64,000 nt of DNA from Streptoverticillium olivoreticuli subsp. olivoreticuli (GCF_003391135.1 NZ_CP031455.1:124001-188000); one strand, 5' to 3'; shown: positions 37,087 through 47,159, counted from the first letter of the stretch. Notes: generated by a model not told the origin, from the sequence alone. Made by a program: numbers and translations.

Positions 37087-37480
37087 TCAAAGCGATCGGG
37101 CTGTGATGCCCGGGGCAAGCAGGAGTGGCAGCAGACGTACTGCAGCGGAGCAGCCGACGCGGAACACACCAGGACATGCCTCGCGCTCGCGAGACCAGCC
37201 TCTTTCTGGCCCTGAAGCGTCTTCCACAGGAACCACGTTGACGGACTCCACGAGCGCATTGCCGTCAGAGCTGTCCACCTCACCCATCGGCTGGATCGCA
37301 CCTCGTGTACTGAGCGCCGTGGCCGGTGTGCATGATGGCGTCGTCGAGGCTGACGAGAGCCCGCCCGGCCACAGCCGGGGCGCCGACGGCGAGCTCGGCC
37401 TGATGTGATCGGCAAAAGCCCAGCCGACCAGACAGCGCGAACCGATGTCGGTCACGGCTGCCGGATACAGAACTTCCCGG
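37087..37480 (-). pseudogene. IS3-family orfB (rve integrase) fragment
   Basis: Across two frames: TDIGSRCLVGWAFADHIRP, ELAVGAPAVAG, DDAIMHTGHGAQYT and DSSDGNALVESVNVV, the D-D-E core of IS3-family transposases. Frameshifted and truncated at both ends. Confidence 0.8.
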
Positions 37481-38362
37481 TTTCCAGCGGGAGATCACAA
37501 AGCGTCCGGTGCGCTTCGTGTTCACCGCCTCCGCGGTGAGTCCCGTCCCATCAGGTGCAGAGGCCTTCGCGGCAGCCGGACCGGTGATCGTGATGCAGTA
37601 CCTGCGCCACAGAGGGTGCCCGGTAGGCCCGGTGGACCGCCTGAGACAGGCGACGCGCCTGCGACTGATGCGCTCACTGCTGTTACGGAGCTTGACAGTG
37701 ATCCTGGGGACACCGCAGACACCATTAGAGTCACGGCAGGCAGTCCCTCTCCGGGTGGCGAGCTTCACGTCGGCGGACTGGCAGACCACGCAGGCCGCAG
37801 CAGTACGGCGCCAGTACCAGAAACTGGGCCATCACGGTCAGGATGCACCGGACGCAGACCTTCCGCAGGCCGCAGCAGCAAACTCTGCACAGTCCGCATA
37901 GTTCCGGATCGATCGGCTCCCCCGGTCAGTTACCGCCGGCCTGCACCAGTCTCTCCAGCGAGACCCGCAGCAGCTGAGCGTGCGTACCGCTGCCAGCTGC
38001 ATGCGGGATCAGCACGCTGGTGACCTCCGGTCTCCACCAGCCGGACCGGCACCATTCACAACCGACCGGCCAGCTCACATCGCCTTTCGGCCAGCCACGC
38101 CCAGAGTCTGGTGAGCATCGAGCGTTCAAAGCCCCTTGCGGACACGCCGCTGCGCTGTGTGCACCGTCCGGGCCGGGACCCACAGGAAGCTTCTCAGCCG
38201 CGGCGGCCTCGCGCCCCACCCCGGGACCCGAGGCCGCCGCGCACCCTTCCGGTGAAGCAGCATCCGCTCCCCCGCCGTCAGCACCCCAGCAGATCGCCCA
38301 CGGAGTCCCGGCAATTGCTGGTCGCCGGTACGGCCACCAACCGGACAACAGCTCACGCGAAA
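37481..38362. other. No intact gene; possible LuxR-type HTH remnant
   Basis: On the minus strand near 38130-38320 a frame reads LTAGERMLLHRKGAR and VPARTVHTAQRRVRKGL, recalling the start and the recognition helix of a LuxR-type HTH, but the middle does not fit and there is no intact frame. Confidence 0.3.
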
Positions 38363-38395
38363 GGCCGGGGCGGACCGCCTGAGGCCGCCCCGGCC
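38363..38395 (-). terminator. Terminator hairpin after repeat protein gene
   Basis: GGCCGGGGCGG pairs perfectly with CCGCCCCGGCC (11 bp stem, 11-base loop), 75 bases downstream of the minus-strand stop at 38471. Confidence 0.75.
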
Positions 38396-38470
38396 AGGGA
38401 TATCCCGGGGCCGGTCACGGTCTCAGGCCGCTCGGCCGCGCCTCAACAGCAAGTCAGCAGCGCCGTCCGA

Positions 38471-39616
38471 CTACTTGCCCTGGTTGTAGGCCTCACGCTG
38501 CTTGTCGAACTCTTCCTCGTTGGACGCATCCGTCATACGCGGGAAGTCAATGCCGTCCAGGATCGAAGACAGGTCGCCCTTCTCCCCGTCCTTCGCCTGG
38601 GCAGCCTTCTCAGCCTCAGCCTGCTTGTTGTAGGCCTCACGCTGCTTGTCGAACTCTTCCTCGTTGGACGCATCCGTCATACGCGGGAAGTCAATGCCGT
38701 CCAGGATCGAAGACAGGTCGCCCTTCTCCCCGTCCTTCGCCTGGGCAGCCTTCTCAGCCTCAGCCTGCTTGTTGTAGGCCTCACGCTGCTTGTCGAACTC
38801 TTCCTCGTTGGACGCATCCGTCATACGCGGGAAGTCAATGCCGTCCAGGATCGAAGACAGGTCGCCCTTCTCCCCGTCCTTCGCCTGGGCAGCCTTCTCA
38901 GCAAGCCACTCAGCGCGCTGCTTCTCCATGGCCTCCTGGCCAACATGCTCAGCACGCTGCTCCCAGAACTTGGCCATCTCAGCCTCTTCCGAGAAGTCCG
39001 GCAGCTCGATGCCGTCCAGGATCGAGGACAGGTCGCCGCCCTCAGTCTCGGGCTTCGTCTCACGCTGCTTAAGGTCGTGGACAGGCTTGCCCTTGTTGTC
39101 CTTGACGGTAGTGCTGCCGTCCTTGCCCTTTTCCACCACATACGTGGCGTAGGTGCCGTCGGCAGTCTTCACCGTCACGGGCACGCGCTTGTTGGTGATT
39201 TCGGTGATGGAGCCCTTGCGGACATCGACCTTGAAGACCTTGCTGGACGTCGCGTCCTGGAACAGCAGGAGGCCAGTGGTGGACTGCTCGCCCAGGTAGC
39301 GGAAGTCCGATCCCTGGTAGGCGCCCTTGGTGCTGTCGACCAGGACTGTCTCCGTGCCGGTCTTGGTGTCCTTGGCCACGATGCTGCCGGTGAAGGTGTC
39401 CTTGACAATCGACTTGCCGGTCAGGCCATGCTTCTGCATCAGCACTCGGAAGCCATCGGCCTCGATGTCACGGACCTGGTCTGCTGCTGCGTGGGCGCCG
39501 GCGTTGTTGTTCGCGGTGTTGGCCTGCGCCACTCCGGTCATAGCAAGCGAGGCGACGGCTGTGCCTCCGAGGATGGCGGTGAGAAGGTGTCCACGGCGTG
39601 AGTTAGCGCGCTTCAT
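38471..39616 (-). CDS. Secreted protein with C-terminal 48-residue tandem repeats
   Basis: A 381-residue protein from ATG 39616 (GAAGGA nine bases upstream). A signal peptide ends near AMTGVAQA. Residues about 40-185 look globular and beta-rich (DTFTGSIVAKDTKTGTETVL, YLGEQSTTGLLLFQDATSSK). The C-terminal half has one diverged and three near-identical repeats, each containing DLSSILDGI, a Pro, and a charged helix ending KQREAYNK. The charged repeats probably form alternating helices on the cell surface. No sortase signal, lipobox or membrane anchor is seen at the C terminus. A strong terminator follows. Family not recognised. Confidence 0.75.
   Translation of the reverse strand: MKRANSRRGHLLTAILGGTAVASLAMTGVAQANTANNNAGAHAAADQVRDIEADGFRVLMQKHGLTGKSIVKDTFTGSIVAKDTKTGTETVLVDSTKGAYQGSDFRYLGEQSTTGLLLFQDATSSKVFKVDVRKGSITEITNKRVPVTVKTADGTYATYVVEKGKDGSTTVKDNKGKPVHDLKQRETKPETEGGDLSSILDGIELPDFSEEAEMAKFWEQRAEHVGQEAMEKQRAEWLAEKAAQAKDGEKGDLSSILDGIDFPRMTDASNEEEFDKQREAYNKQAEAEKAAQAKDGEKGDLSSILDGIDFPRMTDASNEEEFDKQREAYNKQAEAEKAAQAKDGEKGDLSSILDGIDFPRMTDASNEEEFDKQREAYNQGK
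38482..38903 (-). repeat. Three tandem 144-bp coding repeats
   Basis: The segment GTTGTAGGCCTCACGCTGCT recurs with a 144-base period, in frame, so each unit encodes 48 residues. By eye the units are identical over almost all of their length, the last one ending partially. A fourth, diverged unit encodes SILDGIELPDFSEEAE upstream in the gene. Confidence 0.9.
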
Positions 39617-39900
39617 TAAAGAATTCCTTCGGTGAAATCAGGGGTGGTGGTGTTACTCATCCATGATGCCGACTGAATCCGCCCTGGCGCGTCACACGAT
39701 CGTATCCATCACCCTGGACTTTCCGCGTATACGAGCATGCAACTTTAGTTGCAGAGGGGGCGGCTTCTCCGCGTTGCCAGCTTGGCTGATGCCCTGTTCG
39801 GGAGCATGATCGCAGGACTGGTTATCCACAGGCCTCGACCGCGAATTCCGGCTACTCAGGATATTCCAATTTTGATGATCCGGGAGAACGGTATATCTCA
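39617..39900. other. Upstream region of the repeat protein
   Basis: No gene seen. It should contain the promoter of the secreted repeat protein. Confidence 0.4.
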
Positions 39901-40330
39901 TGGCCGTGAAGGGCTACTCGCTTGAATTCACAGCTAACGCGGTCACGTGTGCCACTCTCGGGCCCGGAACGATGATCAAGCAGATCACCCGTCTGCGGAG
40001 ATGATGCCCGGGGACAGGCAGTCGGTGATTGCCGAGGCGGTCCCGTGCCTCAGAAACCGCTGCAGACGGAGAACGCAGCTCTGTGCTGGACGGTCCGGAA
40101 GCTGAAAGAACGCAGAGGTCTCCTGTCCGTCCAGGAGCGTCCGCTGTGGCACCAGGCAGGCTTAAGGAGGCCGCCTCCAGTCCGTCGCCGGAGACTGGCA
40201 CCGATACGGCGTGATTCGGCTGGTGCCGGATTTTTCAGAATCGCCGATCGAACCTATTACTTGGCGCTGCACCACACCGGTCAGGGCCATCCGTCAGGCC
40301 GGCGGCGCGGAGTACGCCGCTGAATGGCCA
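39901..40330 (+). pseudogene. IS3-family orfA remnant
   Basis: Begins MAVKGYSLEFTANAV and continues GTMIKQI, the start of an IS3 OrfA helix-turn-helix, then changes frame at least twice (WTVRKLKERRGLL is a later piece of the coiled coil). Non-functional. Confidence 0.65.
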
Positions 40331-40348
40331 AATCGCGTACTTACAGCA

Positions 40349-41203
40349 TGTCTTATGTGGTGAGTTGGAGGAGTCTCTTGTAGCAGAGGAGTGCGGCGGC
40401 GTGTCCGAGGAAGGCGAGGTAGTTGCGGGGTTGGCGTTCATACCTGGGTGAGAGTCGGCGGTATCCGGTGAGCCAGGACATGGTGCGCTCGATCACCCAG
40501 CGATGACGTCCGAGCTGTTCGCTGGAGTCGATGCCTTTGCGGGCAATGCGGACGGCGATACGTTTCCCGCGGAGCCATCGACGCAGTTCGGAGGTGTCGT
40601 AGGCCTTGTCGGCGTGGAGTTTGCGGGGCTTGTAGCGCCGTCCCCGTTCCGGGTCGTGCCGTGACCGGAGTCCGCCAGCCATGGGTTTCAGTCCGTGGAG
40701 GCCGTGGGTGTTGCCGGCGGAGATGCCCACGACGAGGGGCAGCCCTCCGCGGTCGGACAGGATGTGCATCCTGGAACCCGGCCTGCCCCGGTCCACGGGC
40801 GACGGACCTGCAAGTTCGCCCCCTTTTTGGCCCGCACGTAAGCGCAGTCGAGCACCACACGGGACAAGTCCAGCAGCCCCTTCGCGGCGAGCCGGTCGAG
40901 GACTGTCTGGTGCAGCCAGCCCCACACTCCCGCTCTCGACCAGATCAGGAACGGCGGTGAACCGTCGCTCTCGAGGCCCCGGAACAGGGCGGCAGAGCAC
41001 GCCAGGCACAGCCGCTGACCAAGACGTACACGACCGCGGCGAACACAGCTTCATGGTCGATGTTCGCCGTGCCGCCACCCTGCGGACGGACCTTGTCCGC
41101 CGGCAGCAACGGCCGCACCAGCTCCCACAAACCCGCAGGAACAATCCAACCCCACCGCCCACTCCCCATAACCCAACCAACGACCAACCCACCACATAAG
41201 ACA
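40349..41203 (-). mobile_element. IS5-family (IS427-group) insertion sequence
   Basis: Inverted repeats TGTCTTATGTGGTGAGTTGG (left, from 40349) and TGTCTTATGTGGTGGGTTGG (right end at 41203, other strand) bracket an 855-bp element. No clear target duplication. Related fragments occur at 34340-35097, 51480-51700 and 55314-55651. Confidence 0.85.
40353..41187 (-). pseudogene. IS5-family transposase, frameshifted
   Basis: Three frames make up the protein: VRPLLPADKVRPQGGGTANI to CAWRALPP (41187-40945), VWGWLHQTVLDRLAAKGLLD to VRAKKG (near 40930-40810), and GGELAGPSPVDRGRPGSRMH to YLAFLGHAAALLCYKRL (to 40353). The second join lies at an AAAAAGGGGG run, a plausible programmed -1 slip site as in other IS5 members. 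The first join needs an ordinary indel, so this copy is probably dead. Confidence 0.85.
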
Positions 41204-41573
41204 CCGTCTTAACAGCCCTTGCATCAAGGTTTCAGCACTGGAACCGGATCAAGCCAACCAGCGGTGCCCTGGATTCCTGGTCGAGTACCCGTCTGCCGGC
41301 GATCGCGAAATCCTGGTCTGCGGCACGTTCGTGATCATCATGGATTGAGTGTGTCTCCGCCGGTTCTGGGGGCCGGTCTGCCCGCCGTATACGGCACACG
41401 GCTTTCCAGGGTCCGCACAGCTGTTGTCCGCAGGCGCTGGTGCGGTTTCGCGAGTGAGGCAGCCGGCCATCAGGCCGGCCACGCAGAGGTGGATCACGGC
41501 TTCGGAGCAGACAGCCTGACGGGAGGGCCCCTTCGTGCCAGGGCCAAGGCCCCCCGGCACACAGGACACGTTC
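41204..41573. other. Intergenic
   Basis: A minus-strand frame contains CVAGLMAGCLTRETAPAPAD, which looks like a lipobox, but there is no good ribosome site and the rest is not protein-like. I do not call a gene. Confidence 0.35.
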
Positions 41574-43376
41574 TTATGGCTCGAAGGATCCGGGGGTGAC
41601 GTCGTCGGTGGGGAAACGGAGTGAGAATGTCGTCCCGCCGCTGAGGGTGCTGGACACTGTCGCCGTGCCGCCGTGTGCTTCGGTGAGCTTGCGGACGATC
41701 GTCAGGCCCAGCCCGCTGCCGCCGGTCTCGCGGTTGCGGGACTTCTCCGCCCGCCAGAAGCGGTCGAAAACGTGTGGGAGATCGTCGGCGTCGATGCCGG
41801 TGCCGGTGTCCGTCACCTCGATCACCGTGACGTCTTCCTCCTGGGCTGCGCGCAGGGTCACGCTTCCCCCCGGGGGGGTGTGGCGTACGGCGTTGGAGAC
41901 GAGGTTGCCTACTGCCTGTCGCAGCCGGACCGGGTCCACGTTCAGGAATGGATCCGCATCGCGGCATACGGAGAGGGTGACCCTGGCTCTGCGGGCGTTC
42001 GCGAGGTGGGCCGCCGCCACTTGGCTGAGGAGATCTGCCAGGTATACGGGTTCGGGGCGCAGTCGCAGGGTGCCTGCGTCGGCGGCAGCCAGGTCCTGGA
42101 GGTCGTCGATGATGTGCTGGAGGAGGACGGCTTCTTCGAGGAGGGAGGAGAGGAGTGCGGGGTCGGTGGGGACGATGTGGTCCTGGGCTGCTTCCAGCCA
42201 GCCGCGGATGTTGCTCAGAGGCGTGCGCAGTTCGTGTGCGATGTCGCTGACCATGGCTTTGCGCAGGTCTTCGAGGCGGGCACGGGTTTCGGACATGTCG
42301 TTGAATGCTGATGCTAGTTGGCTGATCTCGCTGTTCGCGGGGACGTTCACTCTGGCGGTGGTGTCGCCTGCTTTCATGCGTTCGGCGGCGCTGGTCAGCG
42401 CGCGCAGTGGCCGTACCAGGCGTGTGGCGGCGAAGACGGTGACGGCCAGGGTGACGGTGAGGACGAGTGCTGCTGCTCCTGCGACCCGGGCGGTGTCGGC
42501 TGGCGACAGGCGGAAGCCAGCGGACGGGGCGCCGTCCGCGCTGCTGAGGTAAAGGAGTGCGGGAGTTGAGACGTAGGGGGTGAGTTGTTCCCGGCGTCCG
42601 GAGTCGACACACGAGGCTGTCGTGGGGTCGGAGCTGCCGGTGTGGGGTGCGGGGGTGGTCCAGGTGTAGTCGAGGCTGAGGTTGACCGGTCCCATCTGGT
42701 GTCGTTTCAGGCAGGCGTTGACCAGAGTGTCGAGCTGGTCGAGTGCCCTGCGTTCGGTGGGGGTGGGCTTCCCGAGCTCGGGGATGGCGCACTGGGTGGC
42801 GCTGAGGTTCTGGGAGTCGTTGGCCGCCTGGACGTACGGGCGGCCGCTGGGGGTCTCTTTGACGTCTGCGGTGACGGCGTTGCGGTGCAGGCATGCGGCG
42901 CTGCGCTCGGCTAGTTTGCGCAGGTCCGCGTGTTCGGCTGCGGTGAGGGTGTAGGGGCCTGCTGCGCGCGGGTCGATGCGGCTGGCGGCGGCTTTGGGAG
43001 ACAGCGCTGTATCGACGGACAGCGGGTCGAGGACCGCGGCTGCCTTGGCTGAGGGCGGCAGCGCCCTTGTGCTGGAGGAGGCGATCGGCTTGCCGTCCTG
43101 GGTGGTGAGCGTGATGCGGCGGCCGGTCTGACGGGCCAGGTCGCTGACTGTGGGGCCGGCGTTTTTCCAGCCCGGGGCGCGGGCGGCGATGCCGAGGAGG
43201 GTGTTGTAGATGCGGGTGTCTTCGGCGAGGGCTTGTCCTCGCTCTTGGTTGAACGCGCCGGAGGTGGTCTGTACTGCCAGCCATGTGGTCGCGGCGATGG
43301 AGCAGACGGCCACGATGACGGAGGTGGTCAGCAGCCGGGCCAGGAGGGTCTTGTGCGGGGGTACGCTACCCGGCAC
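41574..43376 (-). CDS. HAMP-containing sensor histidine kinase
   Basis: A 600-residue kinase starting at ATG 43376. A first hydrophobic helix spans residues about 15-36 and the second 296-320, framing a 260-residue extracellular sensor domain with four cysteines (162, 196, 222, 256) likely to form disulfides. Then a HAMP linker (RLVRPLRALTSAAERMKAGD), HisKA domain SDIAHELRTPLSNIRG with H381, and HATPase with N-box VGNLVSNAVRHTPPGG, DTGTGID and GGSGLGLTIVRKL. It overlaps the regulator stop by 11 bases, so the pair is coupled. Likely targets are the hydrolase and truncated permease genes upstream on the same strand; that is inference. Confidence 0.92.
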   Translation of the reverse strand: MPGSVPPHKTLLARLLTTSVIVAVCSIAATTWLAVQTTSGAFNQERGQALAEDTRIYNTLLGIAARAPGWKNAGPTVSDLARQTGRRITLTTQDGKPIASSSTRALPPSAKAAAVLDPLSVDTALSPKAAASRIDPRAAGPYTLTAAEHADLRKLAERSAACLHRNAVTADVKETPSGRPYVQAANDSQNLSATQCAIPELGKPTPTERRALDQLDTLVNACLKRHQMGPVNLSLDYTWTTPAPHTGSSDPTTASCVDSGRREQLTPYVSTPALLYLSSADGAPSAGFRLSPADTARVAGAAALVLTVTLAVTVFAATRLVRPLRALTSAAERMKAGDTTARVNVPANSEISQLASAFNDMSETRARLEDLRKAMVSDIAHELRTPLSNIRGWLEAAQDHIVPTDPALLSSLLEEAVLLQHIIDDLQDLAAADAGTLRLRPEPVYLADLLSQVAAAHLANARRARVTLSVCRDADPFLNVDPVRLRQAVGNLVSNAVRHTPPGGSVTLRAAQEEDVTVIEVTDTGTGIDADDLPHVFDRFWRAEKSRNRETGGSGLGLTIVRKLTEAHGGTATVSSTLSGGTTFSLRFPTDDVTPGSFEP

Positions 43377-44082
43377 GGTGGGGGCCTTGCGTGCTGGCCG
43401 GGCTGTCGGTGAGTTTGTAGCCGACTCCGAAGACGGTGAGCAGGTGGGCGGGCTGTCGCGGGTCGGCTTCGATCTTTTTCCGGAGGTTCATGATGTGGAC
43501 GTCGACGGTCCGGTCGGTGATGTAGCGGCCGGAGCCGTGGATGGCCGCCAGCAGTTGGGGGCGGGTGAAGACTCTGTTGGGTTCGGCGGCCATGGCGGCC
43601 AGGATCTGGAATTCGCCTGGTGTGCAGTCGATCAGCCGGTCTTCTTGGCGCACCTCGTAGCGGATGGGGTCTACCGTGAGGCCGCCCACGTGGAAGGAGC
43701 CGTCGGGAAGGCCGGCATGCCGTGTCCGGCGGAGCAGCGTGCGTACCCGGGCCATCAGCTCGCGCGGGCTGTAGGGCTTGGTCATGTAGTCGTCGGCGCC
43801 CAGGTCCAGGCCGAGGAGCAGGTCGTCTTCCGTGGAGCGCGCGGTGAGCAGCAGTACGGGCAGGTCTGTCTCGCGCCGAAGGATGCGTACCACGTCCAGT
43901 CCGTCGGTTTTGGGCATCATTACGTCCAGGATGAGCAGGTCGGGCTCTTGGCGGCGGACCTCTTCGAGTGCGGCCCGCCCGTCGTGGACGACGGTGACGG
44001 TGTGTTTCTCGTGTTCCAGGTAGCGGTGGATCAGTCCGGCCTGCTTCTTGTCGTCTTCCGCTACGAGGATGTATGCGCACAC
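43366..44082 (-). CDS. OmpR/PhoB-type response regulator
   Basis: A 238-residue regulator if it begins at GTG 44082 (VCAYILVAEDDKKQ); an ATG at 44169 would add 29 non-conserved residues. Neither start has a clear ribosome site, so the mRNA may be leaderless. Receiver: acidic pair AEDD, D53 in LLILDVMMPKTDG, Thr in LLLTARS, Lys in YMTKPYSPREL. The winged-helix output domain contains LTVDPIRYEVRQEDRLIDCT, TRPQLLAAIHG, and RTVDVHIMNLRKKIE, ending VFGVGYKL. Confidence 0.9.
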   Translation of the reverse strand: MCAYILVAEDDKKQAGLIHRYLEHEKHTVTVVHDGRAALEEVRRQEPDLLILDVMMPKTDGLDVVRILRRETDLPVLLLTARSTEDDLLLGLDLGADDYMTKPYSPRELMARVRTLLRRTRHAGLPDGSFHVGGLTVDPIRYEVRQEDRLIDCTPGEFQILAAMAAEPNRVFTRPQLLAAIHGSGRYITDRTVDVHIMNLRKKIEADPRQPAHLLTVFGVGYKLTDSPASTQGPHRAG

Positions 44083-44378
44083 ATGGGTGATCGTAGGCGA
44101 GGTGTGGCACTGCAGGCTGGGAACCGGGCCGGGGCCGGGGCGTCCAGCAGGAGCTGAGGGGTTCTTCATATCCGGTCGTGGTTTGTGGTGCTGCGCGTGT
44201 ATCGGTTGTGTGGGCGGGTCGTCTTCGGACGTGTCTCGGCATGTGGGGGTCGGTGGTTCGTGGATGTGTGCGGGTCTGCAGGCCTGCGGCTGGCAGTCGG
44301 GGCTGTGAGCAGTTGGGGGCTGGGCCTGGATTTCGTCGGGGCGTGGTGCTGGGGGGTGATCGTCGTGGGTGGGCCGGT
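44083..44378. other. Intergenic
   Basis: About 295 bases between the hydrolase and regulator genes, no gene recognised. Confidence 0.4.
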
Positions 44379-45788
44379 TCAGGTGTTTCGGCGCAGGCGC
44401 GTGATCGCGGTGATGATGAGTACAGCAGCTCCTGCGCCGGCTGCCCATAGCGCTGCCGGGCCGGGCTGTGCACGGTGCCTGTTGCCGGTGGTGGTGTCGG
44501 TGTCTTCTGGTGCGGGGCTGCTGCCGTGCGAGGTGGTCTTTATCTTTACTTCGGTGATGTCCTTGGCCGGCTGGGCCGTGCCGTTGAGGATGGCTTCGGC
44601 TTTGTCCTGGCCGCGCAGGTGGCGGTCGAAGAAGGCGGTCACGTAGGTCTTGGCCACCTCGCGTTGCTGAGTGGGGGTGAGCTGCTGGACGGCTGCTGAG
44701 CCTTCGCCGCTGGTTGTCCGGCAGCGGCCTCCTTCTTCATGGGTGGCGTCGTCGCTCGAGGCGGGCTGGCCGCCGTCGGGGGACCATTGTGTGTTGAAGA
44801 AGTTGTGGTTCGCGCCCTGGACGGAGAACTGGTGGGTGGGGTAGCGGTTGCGGCTGTCGCCGAGCGCCGCCGCGGTTTTCCCTTCTTGGTAGAGGCCGTC
44901 GCAGGTGCCGAGGAGGGTCGCGAGGGGAAGGCCGGTCACGGGAAGTGGTTCGGGGACGGCCAGGGCGGCTGGTTCCATGGCGAAGACCGCCTTGACCTGC
45001 ACTCCGGATGGCCATGCCGGGCGTTTTTTGTCCGAGGCGTGATCGAGTACGCCGGCGCCGCCGCGTGAGTGTCCCAGAGTGCCGACGCTGGCCATGTCGA
45101 TGCGGTTGGTGAAGTCCACCGGCTTGGCTTCGCCGGTTTGCGGGTCGGTGAATTTCCCGGCGAGCTCTCCCCTGCCGGAGGCTGCCAGGCCTTCCCACAT
45201 TGCCAGATGCTTGTTCAGCAGACTGGTACGCAGAGCACGGCCTTCCAGCTGCTGCTGGGCATCGACGCTGTCGGCGCTGATCGACACGACTGTGTAGCCG
45301 CGGCTGGCCAGTTCCTTCCCGAGGTAGTCGTACCCGCGGTAGCTGCGCATCGGCTGGACGTCCGGTGCGCAGGGCCAGCGTCCCAGGGCTTGTCTGTGGG
45401 CGGTGGCCTTGGCGCGCTGGTTCTCCGTTTCTGCGGTGTCGCCCCTGGCTTCGGACTGCTTCGCGGCGAGCTCGGCTGCGGCGGCCGCGGTTTCGGCGTC
45501 CTTGTCTGCGCAGCTGTACCAGGAGCCGTGCAGCATCATCACCAGTGGCAGGGCTCTGCCGCCGGGCCGTTTGGGGTAGTGCACGATGCCGGCGAGCTCA
45601 ACGGGCGGAGGATTGTGTCCCTGTGCGGTGAAGGCCGAGTCGCCCAGGTTGTAGACAGCCGAGCCGACCTCGTACGTCCTCGCATCTGTGCTCGGGTCCG
45701 GCGGTGCGGCGCCGGCGGGGACAGTGCCCAGCGCTGCTGTGGCCATCGCGGCGGCAGCGGTTGTCCAGAGCCGGGCAGTACACCGCAT
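44379..45788 (-). CDS. Secreted, membrane-tethered alpha/beta hydrolase
   Basis: A 469-residue protein from ATG 45788. A signal peptide ends at AGAA (about residue 28). The hydrolase core has an oxyanion strand LVMMLHGSW, nucleophile elbow GHSRGG with S241, an acid candidate in LLGTCDGLY and His in VQGANHNFF, an intact Ser-Asp-His set as in lipase/dienelactone-hydrolase-like esterases. The C terminus has a Thr/Pro-rich linker and a hydrophobic helix ALWAAGAGAAVLIITAI ending RLRRNT, so the enzyme is probably anchored outside the cell. No LPxTG motif. Adjacent, on the same strand, to the OmpR-type two-component pair. Confidence 0.88.
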   Translation of the reverse strand: MRCTARLWTTAAAAMATAALGTVPAGAAPPDPSTDARTYEVGSAVYNLGDSAFTAQGHNPPPVELAGIVHYPKRPGGRALPLVMMLHGSWYSCADKDAETAAAAAELAAKQSEARGDTAETENQRAKATAHRQALGRWPCAPDVQPMRSYRGYDYLGKELASRGYTVVSISADSVDAQQQLEGRALRTSLLNKHLAMWEGLAASGRGELAGKFTDPQTGEAKPVDFTNRIDMASVGTLGHSRGGAGVLDHASDKKRPAWPSGVQVKAVFAMEPAALAVPEPLPVTGLPLATLLGTCDGLYQEGKTAAALGDSRNRYPTHQFSVQGANHNFFNTQWSPDGGQPASSDDATHEEGGRCRTTSGEGSAAVQQLTPTQQREVAKTYVTAFFDRHLRGQDKAEAILNGTAQPAKDITEVKIKTTSHGSSPAPEDTDTTTGNRHRAQPGPAALWAAGAGAAVLIITAITRLRRNT

Positions 45789-46023
45789 GTGGGGAACCCC
45801 TTTTCGGGTGGCGGCCTGTCGCCCTGATACAGGGGGACCAGGAGGAATGGCTGATGAGGACTTGCTTGTGGGGGCTGTCTCGTGAGTGCGGCCCCGTCTC
45901 CCGGCGGGGAGCCGCGCTGGCCGGCGACGGGACAGGAGTGGCGGGCCGTCTCACCGGCGGGGGTGAGAGGAGGTTGCCTGTGTATCCGGCATCCGGAAAG
46001 GGCGCACTGCGCTGCAGGCGCGC

Positions 46024-46486
46024 TCATCCGCCGGCCAGGGCCTCTACAGGGGTGAGACAGGAGGCTCGTACGGACGGGTAGAGACCCGCGGCCACCCCCA
46101 CAAGCACCGCACCACCGAAACCGGCCGCGACGGACGTGAAAGGGATCACCGCCGGCCAGTCCTGGGACAGCGCGAAGGCTGCGGTAGCAGCCATGCCCAG
46201 AGCAGCGCCCATGATGCCTCCCAGCCCTGACAACGCGATAGATTCACTCATGAACTGACCCCGGATCTGGCCTCTGCTAGCACCCAGCGCACGGCGCAGA
46301 CCAATCTCCCTACGCCGTTCCAGCACCGAGATAACCATAGTGTTGGCCACACCGATGCCGCCGACCAGGAGGGCCACACCGGCCAGTCCCAGGAACAGGG
46401 AGGAGAAGGCGGATTCGGTGACGCGCTTGGCGGCGAGGGCGTCGGAGGGGCGGCTGACCTGGACCAGGCCGAGGGACCCGGACTTT
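46024..46486 (-). pseudogene. MacB/FtsX-type permease, 5' truncated
   Basis: The C-terminal FtsX domain remains: VALLVGGIGVANTMVISVLE, RRREIGLRRALGASRGQIRG, and a last helix AVLVGVAAGLYPSVRASCLT. The N terminus is replaced at about 46487 by an IS630 fragment on the other strand. The ATPase partner is missing from the window. Confidence 0.85.
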
Positions 46487-47112
46487 GAGGGAAAAGGACG
46501 CGGATCACCGGCCTCTACGCCTGCCCGCCCGACGGCGCGACGGTCATCTGCGCCGACGAGCTCGGGCCGGTGATCCCCCGCACCTTCCCGTCGGCACCGG
46601 GCTGGTCACCGGACGGCCACCGCATCAAATCCGAACTCGACTACAGCCGCGGGCAGGAGAAGACCTGGGTCTACGGCGGCCTGAGAGTGCGGGACGGACA
46701 GCAGGTCACCATGACCGCCCCTTCCCGCAACAGCACCTTCTACCAGCAGTTCCGGAAGCGGCTCGAGACCGGCAACCCCACCGGCAACCCCTACGTGATC
46801 ACGGACAATCTCTCCTCGCACAACAGCCTGTCCACCCGGACCTGGCTGGAGGACCACCCCCGTATCCACCACGTCTTCATCCCCGTCAGCACCTACTGGT
46901 TCAACCTCCAGGAAAGCTGGTGGCGCATCTTCCGCAAGACCGCTCTCGCAGGCCAGTCATTCGCCGGACCAGCAGAGATCGACCACGCCACCCGCCTGGC
47001 AACCACCCAACTCAACACACGCGCACGACCATGGGTATGGGGCAGGCCCCCGCCCCCAACCCGCCAACTACGACGCCGATACGTGTACACCGAAAGAGGA
47101 ATCGAGCAGTAA
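46487..47112 (+). pseudogene. IS630-family transposase, N-terminal half missing
   Basis: Reads VICADELGPVIPR (first Asp), NPYVITDNLSSHNSLSTRTW (second Asp) and YWFNLQESWWRIFRKTAL (Glu), the DDE_3 core, ending RYVYTERGIEQ. It starts abruptly at the truncated permease. Confidence 0.85.
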
Positions 47113-47159
47113 TGGATGCTCTTATCTTTCGCTAAGAACGTTCCCTTAGCGTCTCGTTC

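Noticed and set aside
38130..38320. LuxR-type regulator gene
   Set aside because: Only two short resemblances to the HTH; the frame is not intact, so mentioned only as a possible remnant.
38482..38903. CRISPR array
   Set aside because: The repeats are 144 bp, coding and without spacers. No CRISPR-like repeat pattern was seen in the window.
41249..41569. Small lipoprotein with a lipobox-like LMAGC
   Set aside because: No ribosome site and the downstream sequence is not protein-like.
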